Assembly (NCBI GenBank): GCA_023213395.1
Contig: CM041465.1
Span: 149,179,741-149,243,740, forward strand
Length of the DNA: 64,000 nucleotides
Direction: 5' to 3'
Source: Cycas panzhihuaensis
Lineage: Eukaryota; Cycadophyta
The first letter of the stretch is position 1. Every line of letters starts with the position of its first letter. Positions 33,230-44,615 of this stretch are shown here, piece by piece. The translations under genes and the position numbers were made by a program. The notes beneath the pieces are model-generated. The model worked only from the letters and a program-made list of their open reading frames with translations, searched no databases and had not been told where the DNA came from.

Positions 33230-34180
33230 GCAATAAGAGTATAAGAGTATCTTTGGAGGTGTTTCCTCTCCTAGCTCCAAGAGTATAAGTATCCCCTTGA
33301 GAAGAAGCAACCAAGCCATACTAAGTGTTCATTAGTTCAATATCCAAAGCTAATTATTAGGGGCCCTCAAGGCTATTAGGGAACTTATGGACCATCATAA
33401 TTCTAATCTTATTATATAGGCCTTTAATGAAGCATTCCCTATAATAAGACTTTGTTAGCTATTACTCATGGCTAATTCCTTTTAGGAGTCAGAAACCCTT
33501 CTGAACATAATCTTGGACTATCTCGTTAGGTCCTTTCTTAATATCAAAGAGATTATTGACCAATGTGGGAACAATATTTATATAAAAATACTTAGCCTCA
33601 AATATGATCATAAGATCTCCCCAACCATGAATTGGGACATTATGTAATAATTAATAATAGAAGGGAGATTATCCTTCCAATGTATAGACAAAAATATTAA
33701 CAACCACGTAAGAGTTCCATATGTTAAATATATAAGCATTATTAGAAAAGGGCTCAATATGTTGTTCTCTTATAGAAGGTGATTTATCTCCTCTAGATCT
33801 AGGTATCATAGTTAACACCCTATCTAAGACATAATGCAAGGCATCTCCAAGGCCCAATAGACTACTCCATAACTAGGGAGGAGGATCATCACCCCATGGG
33901 TAATAATTCCCACTAGCATCTTAGACCACCATGTCGATGGATGAATCCTAGTTAGACTCACTTTCATAGTAAAAGAAATGATTTCCTTGATTAGATTATG
34001 GAGTCTATTCTTACTTAAATTTATGTTCAAGAATCTAGGTAGGAGGATCCACTAAGGCTCTAGGATTTCTATCAATAAGAGAATGAAGAAGTCCTTCTTC
34101 AACATCCTTGGCCTTATCCTAGTGAGTATATATCTTTCTAGAATCTAGGTTAAAGAAATCAACCTATACCATGCAATTCT
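33230..34180 (-). pseudogene. gypsy gag
   Basis: The best part, at about 33.2-33.6 kb on the minus strand, reads DIKKGPNEIVQDYVQKGF, then a TKSYYRECFIKGLYNKIRIM stretch and ALDIELMNTQYGLVASSQ. This fits the Retrotrans_gag pattern of aromatic and charged residues around E-S-V-x-x-Y and F-x-x-G-L. The N-terminal part (33.7-34.2 kb) is frameshifted. GAG would form the particle. It is defective. Confidence 0.65.
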
Positions 34181-34274
34181 AAAAGATTGACAAATAAAGA
34201 ATAAAATAATTAAAAAAATAAAAATAAAAAGTTGGAAATAAGACCTTCCTAATATGGCTACCAAAAGTGTTCAC

Positions 34275-35102
34275 TAGATTTCTTATGCTCCTTCTAGTGG
34301 ATAGGATGAAGTAATAAGGGACTAGTATACAAGGTGTTTTAGTGCTAACGCGCAAAAATCCTAGACAATTATTTAAATGTATAAGGGAAGATATAAAATT
34401 CATATGAACAAGGGTTGCATTTTTTAGTGTTCAATACATGAATGCAAGAACATAATTATCTTAAAACAATTAGATGGTATTCACAGTAAAGAGAATATTA
34501 ATATTTAATATACAAAATATAATCTAATAGAATGAAAGAGAAAGACAGTGTATCTAAAAATCCATTGTAAGATGAACAATATTTCCACTCACTCAACCAA
34601 TTTAATTATTTAGATGAAAACTTATCTCATTGATAAATTCAAAATATACAAATTAAGAGAGTAGTTATAACTAGCCCTCATTATTTGATATATTAAACTT
34701 TACAAAAACTTGAAATAGCAACCTTGTAAGGTCGATAAGAATTGGGCATTTATAAAGGAAGATAAAACAAGCCTAAGAATGGATTTTTTATAAGTCATCG
34801 TTTAGAAGGAGGGGATTATTAGATTAAAAAAAGAATAAAAATAGAAGAATCCAACCAAAAATCCATTGAGCTAAACCCCTATATAGAGTGATCTTTTTAC
34901 CTTTATATTTGGTTGATGAAGGATGGTTATGTCAACTAGATAACTAACCTAAGTGCCCAAACATTGAGTTTAGCACCTATATCCACCTACTTCATCTTGT
35001 CCATGTCATCTTTGAATTCTTATATAGATTTAAACTTGGTCAACGACATATAGGTTTCTAACTACTTTAGACAAGTTTGTAGATTTCTTATATATAGTCT
35101 AA
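34275..35102 (-). other. Uncertain: gypsy U5/leader region
   Basis: About 830 bp lies between gag and the point where similarity to the left LTR begins. On the minus strand it has a TATA-like tatataag right after 35103, and near 34275 the sequence agtgaaca followed by cttttggtagcc, which resembles an LTR end plus primer site. If so, the right LTR extends to about 34275 and the left LTR has lost this part. I cannot decide by eye. Confidence 0.4.
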
Positions 35103-36199
35103 TGAAAATCTCCCAAAGGAGTTAATCATTACTTGTGATTATTTTCTTTACTTTATTGCACATCATTGAGAATTTGCTTAGTTTTAAGGAATGGAGAAAC
35201 AATGTTATCCCAACTAATTATTTCTCAGGATCATTTGAAATAGTTAGAACTTTACTCTAGTTTAGACTTCTTGCTCTATCTTTCTTTGTCTTTACCTTAT
35301 AGTTCTTGATTTTTAACAAGCCTATCAGATATATTAATACTAATGCCATATTCCCTAATTGTTATCTTCCTTTTCTTTTACTCTCTAATAGTGAACTTTT
35401 ACTTCTTTTTCTTTCATTTAGTTTCTTTTAGGATTTTTATTTTGCTTAAAGACATATACATAATGCTAAATATCTCTCTTGTTTATAGAGTTGCCTTTCT
35501 TTGAAGCATAAAGGATTTCATTAGGAAGAAATATTTCAATATATTCTAGTAGTGCCAAAATCTTTTGAGAGTGTGATGATATAAAAAAACAAAAGGATTT
35601 ATTTTCCCCATCAATTATTCCTTTATTATCTTTGTTAAACCAAGTGATACATACCTTAATGATATAGGTAATAGGTATTGCTTTAATTTTGTAGCTTGTT
35701 TAAAGTAGGCCATGGCTTCTTAGTCTCCTCATGGCTAAGCTATCTTCAACATATATAATAGATAGGTACAACTTCAAGTTATCTTAGGTATTAGTGATCA
35801 TTTAGGCTAGAAGATTCTTACTCTTTTATCTTGGACACTTAGTTGGCCTATCAAGAGAGAGGAGAAAGCATAGGTAGAACATAATATTTAAATACATAGA
35901 GTAGTACACTAGGTAAGAACACTCATTTTTTTGATAATCTTATTAATAATACTTAGACATAAATAGAAATTTATTGCATCCTAGAACTCTAGGAATCGCT
36001 AAGACATACCATACATGATAATGGGATGATTGATGGACTAACTTAGATAAGCAAAAAAGAAGAGAAATAGGTGACTTAAATTCACATGCTTGAAGAAACA
36101 AATGAAGGCTTAGTAGGGTAATCAATAAGTTAAGTGCAGGAATTGATGAAAAAATACCTAGAATTAATGAGAATATATCCTACTATGGTGGACCCATAC
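35103..36199 (-). repeat. gypsy 5' LTR, left part
   Basis: It aligns with 20101-20247 and then with 24614 onward, and breaks at catac (36195-36199), where the plus-strand copia begins. The remainder continues at 52815. Confidence 0.82.
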
Positions 36200-36590
36200 T
36201 GTTAAAACTTTGTAATAGCATCATCATTTCTTTCTATTTTACATAATCTCATGTATATATTGTAATAGTTAGGCAACCCTTAATGTAATTAATATAATTG
36301 TACAATGCAGTCAAGTCTACCTCCTTTTTTGCTTAGTCAACCTATCACATGTCTTAAATTATTGGTGGATAGCCTATAAATTAAGCCCCATACCTTTGTA
36401 TCTTATATTATGTTATGATTAATGCAGAAGGTCTACTTGTAAGAGAGCCATACATGGTGACAAATTCATCTATAACTTCTCCATTTGAGTTGCCTTTGTC
36501 TATTTTGTAGGTTTTATTGTATATTATTATTATTTTGATTGATATTTATGATTAGAGCACATGAATCATTGATCCTAACATAATTTATCA
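36200..36590 (+). repeat. 5' LTR of plus-strand copia
   Basis: This is a 391-bp LTR directly followed by the primer site; it matches the split 3' LTR. Confidence 0.93.
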
Positions 36591-36602
36591 TGGTATCAAA
36601 GC
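36591..36602 (+). other. Primer binding site (initiator tRNA-Met type)
   Basis: tggtatcaaagc abuts the LTR. Confidence 0.9.
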
Positions 36603-38543
36603 CTATTGTGCTTTGATTTTAGTGTCTTTTGAAGTGATTTTGATAAATACAGGCTCATTTTTATAATTTTCTTTAGATTTCCTTCAAAAATTTGTATGTC
36701 TTACATGAATTGATGTGAAGAGTAGTTATTCACAGTAGATACCAACACCATTCAATAGATTATAAGCTAATTTTCTCTCATACGAGGTTTGGCTCTAGTC
36801 TGTTGAAGAAAAATAGAAGATAAAGCTCATTTGTTCACCATTTCAACCCTAGAATGGCTTGTTTCTCTCTACTAGAATATTATCTTTCCTTCTAGTACCC
36901 CTGCACCCTCTTTTTTGTTAGTTAGAAGAGATTTAAATTGATTTCAAGCAGTTTTAAGCCTCTTTCTACCTAGTTCTTCTCTTAATATCCTCTAACCTTC
37001 TGTGGCTCTATTCTTGTCATATAGAGCTTATGTTTTAGAAATCTTACTTTCATTGAGCCTCTTTGGCCCCTAGGCACCTCTATCTATGATCTCACAGTGA
37101 TCTGTAAACATTTTTAGGCATGATTTACATCTACAACCCCACACAGGTCACCTATCCCCGTGCGCGCAATTGTGTGACTTCATGACTCTTATTTCTTTAA
37201 TAAAAAAATTCATATTTTCTCAATGTTAATCACTTTAGATTATTAAATCAAACTCTATTTTATATTTCATTTAAATTATGGTCTCTAGCCCCTCTCTTTG
37301 GGTGTATTAAGTCTCCATATGACTTGCTTTTAGCTTAAAGGGCAAACTTCAAATGTTTATTAGCTAGATTTAATCTTTTTTTACACTTTCAAAAAGATAT
37401 TAAGCTATATTTGATAAGTTTTTAAGTCCATTAGCCCCCTTACTACATCAATGGATGGTCATGTGCATCCAATAAGTGACCAAAGGCCAATTTCAGAAGG
37501 GGCTTAAGCCCATCCTCATTTGATTTTTGATATAAAAAGGTACCTGGACTGTTTTAGCCATATCTCAATAATTGTAAGTCTGATTTGCAAACTATCTAGA
37601 CCATTGAAAAGTAGATTTAGAGATCTATAGTTTAGAGTCTAATTGATTTAGATTTAGAGCTAATTTGATAAAGACATAAGATTCTAAATTTGGCCTTAGT
37701 ACTTAAATTATTTTAGCCTTATTTCTCAAATTTTAAGGGCTTATTTTATTTTCTTTGAAGTTCTTGTGCTAATTTAGGCTATGGCTAATCTTTGTTTAAC
37801 TACTTGATTCTATTTTTTAAGGCTAATAAGTGCATGGGTTGTTTCTTATGTAGGTGTTACTCTTGGAAGGTTGACAAAGTTCTCTGTTGAGCTTGACCCA
37901 TTAAAGAGCTTTTTAAACCTATCTTTGTCCTTTCAATTTCTTTTATTTTATTCATTGCTTAAAAGGAACCTTGTATTTGAAAAAAACTTATATTAAAAAT
38001 AATTTTGTCATATTAAAAAGATAATTTTTGAATTGAACCTCTAGTTTTTAGCCTTGTAAGGGGAATGGTTAGGACCCTTAAAGTTACCACCCTACATATG
38101 CTATTGGTGTACTCTAATTTATTGAGAAAACCATTAGTTATTAAGTGTATTAGGTGGCAAGCTGAGGTATATACCCTTTCCTTTTAGAGTTTGGAGACCA
38201 AGCTAGACACAGAAGGGGTGAGTACCTTAGTTAGATAAGTTCTTACTATTAGATCTATCATTAAGCATAAGTCTAATGTAGGTGGGCAAACAAATCAGGG
38301 AGGTCTTAAGACCTTCTTTGTAGCCCACGTACTAAGGTATATTGAGCCTTTGAGCTCACATACTAGTATATCGAGTCCCTAATTTGCCACTTGTGAGTAA
38401 GTACCACTAGATAGGATAGTAACTAAGAACTTTCTTGGAGACCCTTAAACCTTAGAATTCTAGATTAGTAGCCACTTAGGTAGATTAGTACCTTATTATA
38501 TAAACCTTTAAAGACATAAAATCAAACACAAAAACTTTGAAAC
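36603..38543 (+). other. Long leader of plus-strand copia
   Basis: About 1.9 kb without a coding frame. The block at about 38055-38500 is recognisably similar to 58360-58865 in the leader of the copia at 56.7-63.7 kb (shared phrases aaggggaatg, ggggtgag, taggtgggcaa/taggtgggtcaa, ggtatattg), so the two elements share a family and a conserved leader segment. Confidence 0.65.
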
Positions 38544-39956
38544 ATGGTATCATAAATGCTTCTTTATAATAATATTAAACTCAATGGCATCAATAACTTT
38601 ATACCATAGAAGAAATAAGTTAAAACCTTGCTTATAATTAACAAAGTTTGGGCCTATATTAATGGGGATATACCCCTTCCCATACCTATAAAAGACCCTA
38701 ATGATCCTACCAAAATAATCCCACCAGATCTTATAGCCTTAACAAACTTCAACGCTAAGGACAACATTGCCTTGTCCTTCCTCCACTTGGTTGTTGAAGA
38801 CCAAGTGGACCAAAATATTAAAATTGCTTAAATATCTCATGAGGAATGGAACATACTTTATGCCCTCTATAAGAGAAAAGATGAATCTAAATCTTTAACA
38901 CTTAAAGCCCATCTATTTGTGATACCTTTTTCCAAAAAGATTACCAACCATTTTACTAAAGTCAAAATAATTAGGAACTAGTTGATTATCCTTGGTGACC
39001 CACCTTCTAACCATGATTTAATCTCTAACATTATTAACATCCTACCTATTGAATACAACTCCTTTATCTCAAAGTTACATAACAATTATTCCAAAATAGA
39101 CTTTATAACCTTTGAGGGGTTCTTACTACAAGAGGAGAATATACATAGTCAACTTAGGGTGATATCTATATCTGACTCAACTCCTACCTTTGTAACCTAA
39201 AACTCAAAAAAGGGTAAGATTGTTAATAGAGTAGCCAAACAACTTAGTTAGTAATAAGATCTAGATCAACACTTAGACTCTCTCACCATATCTTAAGAGT
39301 TACATCAATGACCATCTTAGTAGTAATAATAACTAGTTAGCACCTTCTCCTCCTCCTATCTAACTTAATAGCCTCAATATTTCTAGCACCAACCATAGGG
39401 ACAACCTCAAAAGAACTAATAGGGCAAACCAATTATCAGCTACCTCTATTATGATAAAACTAGACATCTAGCTATTGAATTCAAGTGACAATAAGCTTAT
39501 TTGCAACTCTTACAGAACTAAGGAAGCTAATCATATGGGCCATATTATCAATAACCACCCCTTATCTATCAATAAGGAGCACCCTCATACCATCAAGGAG
39601 GTCTTAGTTACTCTCAATAAAGAAAAGGATAATAATAAAGACGACCATGCCCTCTATAAGGAGCCCTTTTTCCACAACAAGGAGGCCCTATTTTACACTA
39701 AGGAGGCCCCTATTATCAATAACATGGTCCTATTCAATTATAAGAAGGCTCTTACTATCTACAAGGAGGGATATTATATTAACCATAAGGCCAATTCTAC
39801 CAACAAAATTAGAATCCTAGACCCACTCAAGGATAAAGACCTCAGAATAAGCAGTGGTTCCCTAATAGAAATCAAAGGAACCGGTAGAATAATTAATAAC
39901 AAGGAGGTAACATGGCAGATAATCAAGACTCCTCCTCTCATAACCTATTCTTTGTA
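38544..39956 (+). pseudogene. copia gag with Gln/Gly-rich tail
   Basis: The frame opens near ATG 38544 or 38556, with LNGINNFIP and LLIINKVWAYINGD typical of copia gag, then ALTNFNAKDNIALSFL and LPIEYNSFISKLHNNYSK, TFEGFLLQEE. After about 39.2 kb comes a low-complexity tail of repeated caaggaggcccctattatcaa-like units; in the element frame they encode Q-G-G-P-Y-Y-Q, with many CAA codons now TAA. The 160-codon open stretch 39475-39957 is in the wrong frame and is a by-product of that repeat. A knuckle trace (CNSYRTKEANHMG) precedes the tail. Confidence 0.8.
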
Positions 39957-41054
39957 GCACTTTCATCTCAACTTGATGAGACTACTTGGCTCCTTGAATC
40001 TGGTATAATGAGACATATGATAGGTTTATAAAAGATGTTGGAAGAGACCCACCCTATCAATACTCAAACTATCACATTTAGGAATAACTTGACTTATGAT
40101 GTGACTAAAATTAGTGGGGATCTAATAGCATTGAAGGACTTCAACATCATGCACTACATCAATAATGTGTTCCTTATATTTGGTATGAAGATGAACCTAC
40201 TTCTCCTCAACCAAATAGACAAGCAGAATTTAGATGTCCTCTTTAGTTAGGGCCACACGACATGAAGATAGTGGCTTATACAAGATGGATGGTATCCCCA
40301 TTGTCACTACTCCATAAAATGAATCATGTTCAATGGCCAATGTAACTCAACATAATAAGGGGAAGGATATAATTGATGAAGAATCCCTTTACATATATGA
40401 ACCTAGTGAACGCTCTTATTCAAAGGATAATGTCACCTCAAATAGCTATAAATACCACCTATGGCATCAATGCCTAGGTAATTTGAATGCGCAAAGCTTA
40501 AACCTTATGTTCAGGCTCCAAATGGTACATGGTTTACCTAAAATTAAGAGATACAACAATATATATGAGGTCCGCCTAAAGGGAAAGCAAGAAAGAGAAA
40601 ACTTCCCTTCCAAGAATGCATGGAGAGCCTCACAACCATTATAGTTAGTCCACTTATATATTTGTGAGCCCATGCCCATCCAATCACTCAATAGAAGCTA
40701 GTATTTCATATATTCATAATTGACTTCTCAAGAAAAGTGTGGGTCTATTTCTTGAGAAATAAGTATCAAGCCCTAGAAAAATTCAAAGACTTAAAAGCTA
40801 CCATAGAAAATGAAAGTGGAATGACAATTAAGATCCTTGGATCCGATAATGGTGGTGAATATATTTCTAACTAGTTCAACAATTTTTGTAATGAACATGG
40901 CATTCAACGTTAATTCTCTACTCCCTACATACCTTAATAAAATGACGTAGCTAAAAGGATGAATCAGACATTGATAAATAAAGAGAAAGCCATGCTTAGT
41001 TTTGTTAATGTTGCCACCAGATTTTAGGCTAATGCCATTGCCACAACTGCTTAT
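39957..41054 (+). pseudogene. copia protease and first part of integrase
   Basis: Protease reads WLLESGIMRHMIG, with E-S-G where D-S/T-G is expected, followed by the 71-codon open stretch at 40035. Pre-integrase has LWHQCLGNLNAQSL and a cysteine-poor zinc site. The core has KILGSDNGGEY (second catalytic Asp), a decayed TPYIP..ND stretch and VAKRMNQTL, where the last acidic residue is Lys. The frame is cut after ATTAY by the 2.6-kb insert at 41055. Confidence 0.8.
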
Positions 41055-42274
41055 TGGAAGCACGTCTACGGGATAGCTACCTAACTAATAGGTGTGGTGA
41101 GAGTGGGTGGTGAAATAACTGAAGGGGAGACCTATGAGGAAAGTAATTACCACGCAGAGTGCCCCGTGCACCGGAGCGTGAGTTCAGCATTTGCAATGAA
41201 ATATGGCTACTAACAAGTGATCCTCCAACACTTCGAACAAAGGATGAAGATGCATAGGGCAAACCTGGGTTGACCTAGGGACAGGACCCTCCCACCCTTG
41301 GGTGGCCGGAAGGGGAAGGAGAAGATCCAAGAGAGGTAGATCAAGAGTGTGCCTAAGTAAGCTAACCGGGTACATAAGCAACGCGGGAGGCAAGAAACTT
41401 GTGCAGCTAAGAGGAGAAGAGGAAAGGTGGAGAAGGGGGGTTCCTATAACCTTTCCTATAGATGGCAAATATGTGTGTAATAAAACAAATGAGACATAAC
41501 CAAATACAAGACCGAATTTCCCTTTGATTTTCTAATGTATTAATTACTAAGAAGAAATCAAAAAGGAAGAAAAGCGGTAACAAGGTAGAGTAAGGTGTGC
41601 ACCTAGACCAAGGGTGTGTGTGACGAAGGCCTTCTCGAAGGGCATCAAGCTACTCCATGCGGCACGTTGGATGTGGGATGTTGCAGCGAATTGAAAAGGG
41701 GCTCCCTTACCTTCCCTGAAAAAAAATACCAAGTACAATGCCAAGGAAAAAAGGAAGCAAATGCTAGTAGATGAAGAAGTATGAAAGTACAATGTATGTG
41801 AGGGCACTTACCGGCGACGGAGCTAACGGACAATAACCTCCATGCTCCCCAAGTACCTACAAGCAATGGCAACCTCTACCTTCCCCGAGGAAGGATACTA
41901 ACATGCAATACAAGATTCCATAATATATGTCTAAAAAGTACAAATGTGAACCTAAATACACATATGTTAGTATCAATCCAACGATGAAAGTATGCAAAAG
42001 AGAGTAATCCAAGCAAAGGTAAATGATTGGTAAGCCTCGGAGTAGCCCACCTCCCGCAAATGACACCCTAACCTCCCCCCAAGAGCCACAATGCAGTGAG
42101 GGCAAGGCCAAGAGCAAGGGCTGGAAACGGCAACAAGGAGGCAAAGAGGGGCCAAGGAAAACCTACGGCGAACTGGGATGCTATGAGGAGCAAGCCAGGC
42201 AGCCGGGAAGAAAGTTAGGCAAAGACTAGCGGTTGGGACTTATGTAAGTTGCCCAAACCTGAACCAAACCCTTC

Positions 42275-42308
42275 AAATCAGCGCTTCAACTTGTGCCAGC
42301 GCTGATTT
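42275..42308. repeat. Perfect 11-bp inverted repeat, 12-nt loop
   Basis: aaatcagcgct (42275-42285) and agcgctgattt (42298-42308) form a perfect GC-containing stem; adding two flanking bases on each side extends it with one mismatch. It could form a hairpin in the LTR transcript. Confidence 0.85.
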
Positions 42309-43116
42309 CAGTGGCTAAAAGAGGGCCAACAAACCCTCGTTTGCGTGCCAAGGACAACACAGGGTGAGAGGGAGGATTTGGGGGGCTTAGAGCCGCTTAG
42401 GGAGCGTGGAAGGTGGTACGGAATCCACCCAGCTCCTTCCCAAAGCCTATGCCAACCCTCAACGCCATTGCCTTGAGTAGCAAATGCAGGTAAGAGGCAC
42501 AAAGACAGTGGAAAAATGGCCCACTAAAAAGAAAAGAACCAAACTCACAAGGACAAGCAAGGAGCAAGCAAGATGGAGCATTAATGTCACAAGAAAAACC
42601 ATGTAAATCAAGAAATACCTAAGTGTGGGAGGCAAGAGGCTTGCCTCAGCCAAAGCAGAGTGAAGAGAGGGCCGAGGAATCACCAGATCTGGCATGAGGG
42701 TTTGGGGCCCTACTAAGGAGGTTGGAGGGGAAACACCTGCACTTAGAGCACTTGTGGACTACTTGGGCAAAGATCTACTAGAACCATTCCAAGGGGCCCT
42801 CTCCAAGGTGCATGAGGGGCTGGGAGAATGTCCTAGCCATACCAAAGGAGAGCAGGGCACTGTAGGAGGGACGCAGGTCCTATGATAGCAGTAGAGCAGT
42901 AAGGAAGAACAGAGCATAGCCGTGTTTCCTTGAGGAGCAATTCAAGAATGAGCCAAAAAAAAAAAAAAAGAGTAATTCATGCCTTAAATAGCCAACCTAA
43001 ACCCTAAAGTGAGTGATTAGGGCGCGGCTGGGAGAGAGTCAAGTCGCGAGCCACGTGGTAGTTTTGCAATAAATGCAAAATTGCCACGGCGAATTTTTAA
43101 AAATAAAATAGAACAG

Positions 43117-43176
43117 TCGTACCGCTGCAAACTCTGTGGTACTGCCAATATTTCAGCGGTACTGCGAAAATTCTGG
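43117..43176. repeat. Three tandem 20-nt units
   Basis: The units are tcgtaccgctgcaaactctg, tggtactgccaatatttcag and cggtactgcgaaaattctgg, followed by a partial fourth (cggtatgaac). The shared core is ggtactgc. This is a diverged tandem array in the putative solo LTR. Confidence 0.7.
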
Positions 43177-43636
43177 CGGTATGAACCCAGAGACCAAAAT
43201 AGGCAGCTTGACTGGGTCAGGCGAATGACAAAAAGGACCAATGGGGGGCTGAGACACCTACCCGAGGGTAAACAAACCATCAAACGGTCTAAAGGAGCAA
43301 AAATAAGGCTCAAAGAATGTGGCAAGTCAACCAAAAGATGACGGGTCATCACACGGGAGGAGGTGGTGCAAACCTAGTGGGTCTTGAATCGAGAAGGGCA
43401 GATGCGGGAAGTGAAGTGGCCACCAGGGTGCCACACTCGCTGGGAGTGTGCCCCTACTATAGTCATCATAGGCTAAAATAAGTGTGGACGATGACAAAGT
43501 TACCCACAAAGCCACACACATGCAGACATGTAAGCAAACACTCATCAAAAGAAAGCGATGACAATGCGAGACACATACCTGCACTTACCTGAGTCAGTGA
43601 TTCCGTATCCATTCCCGGAAGTCGGGAAACACTTAT

Positions 43637-43930
43637 CTAACTAGCATAAGCCCTATAGTTGTGGTTAAGAACATTACTCCTAAAGAAGCTTGGTTATGTT
43701 AGAAACCATATGTATCACACTTGAAGATATTTGGATGCACAACATATAAATATGTCCCAAAGGATAATATAAAGAAGCTTAATGAAAAGAGCCTAAAAAT
43801 CCTCTTCCTTGGATATGTACCTAATTATAAAGCCTATAAAGTGTTTGACATGGTTAGAAAGCAAGCTTACACCACTTGGGATATAATATTTAAAGAAGAT
43901 TCACAGGACTTGACTCTACCTCAACCTTAG
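43637..43930 (+). pseudogene. copia integrase C-terminus
   Basis: The frame resumes after the insert as LTSISPIVVVKNITPKEAW, a stop, then HLKIFGCTTYKYVPKDNIKK, SLKILFLGYVPNYKAYKVFD and the AYTTWDIIFKED block. These are the copia integrase C-terminal (GKGY-like) motifs. A non-conserved linker of about 680 bp with no clear motif separates it from RT. Confidence 0.85.
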
Positions 43931-44615
43931 ATTATAGTATTAGAAGAAGTTAGTATTCTTAAGTGACTCTTGGACAAATTTTGGAGCCACTAGTACCAAC
44001 CTGATCTTATACTCTAGGTCCTCTTTTCATTCTTGTAGCATCTTCATCAACCACTTAAGCAAGTATAACCTTGCCTTCAATTTTAGTTATGACCTTTAAG
44101 TGGAAGCCATTAGCTTTCAACCATCTCCTAAGTGTGCACAACATCTCTTAAAGTATGGTTCTCCTCCTACAACAATTATAAAAATGCCTTCCAAAATGAG
44201 ACACTCCATAAATTTTGTTATATAACTCATCTTGATAAGTTATATAAAATACTATTACATGGAGAGCTATTAGGATGTTAGGAGATAAGGTTGATTATGG
44301 AACTTCATGCATGAGCTGATAAGCTAGCCAATGGTATGTAAGGTCGTTATGCCACCCAATAGACTGTAAGGCTACTTAGGCCACTAATAGGAGTGAATGT
44401 GAAAGACACTCTTTTATTTATATAAGGGTCATAGATTATAAATGATGGTCAGCTTGATGTAACTATTTTTAAGAATTGTTCTATGGTACTCTCTATTTTA
44501 GTGAATCATTTGGTGCTCTTGTGTTCTTGTGAGATTCTCTATTAATTCTTTTGCCCTATTGGATAGAATGAAGTGGTTGCGATTTGTCATTTTTTTGCTA
44601 TCTTAAGGAGCACTT

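Larger units (their letters stand above)
41055..43631. mobile_element. Putative solo LTR of an unrelated LTR retrotransposon (2577 bp)
   Basis: It starts tggaagcacg and ends gggaaaca, is flanked by a perfect 5-bp duplication cttat (41050-41054 and 43632-43636), and interrupts the copia integrase reading, which resumes exactly after it. I found no internal LTR pair, primer site or enzyme motif, so a single long LTR is the best reading. It is visibly richer in G and C than its surroundings. Short open stretches on both strands (41.3-43.6 kb) do not form a coherent protein. It contains the hairpin at 42275-42308, a poly(A) run near 42957-42969 and the 20-nt repeat at 43117-43176. Orientation is unknown. 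Confidence 0.72.

Noticed and set aside
39475-39957. 160-codon open frame as a novel protein
   Set aside because: It is out of phase with the surrounding gag, protease and integrase and arises from the repeated gag tail codons.
41566-41600. aagcggtaacaaggtag resembles the 3' end of a small-subunit rRNA
   Set aside because: The match is one short phrase; flanking rRNA sequence is absent and it lies inside a putative LTR.
41184-43352. Many overlapping 60-110 codon open frames on both strands in the 41-43.4 kb block
   Set aside because: They fall in a GC-richer putative solo LTR, overlap one another on opposite strands and show no domain motif.
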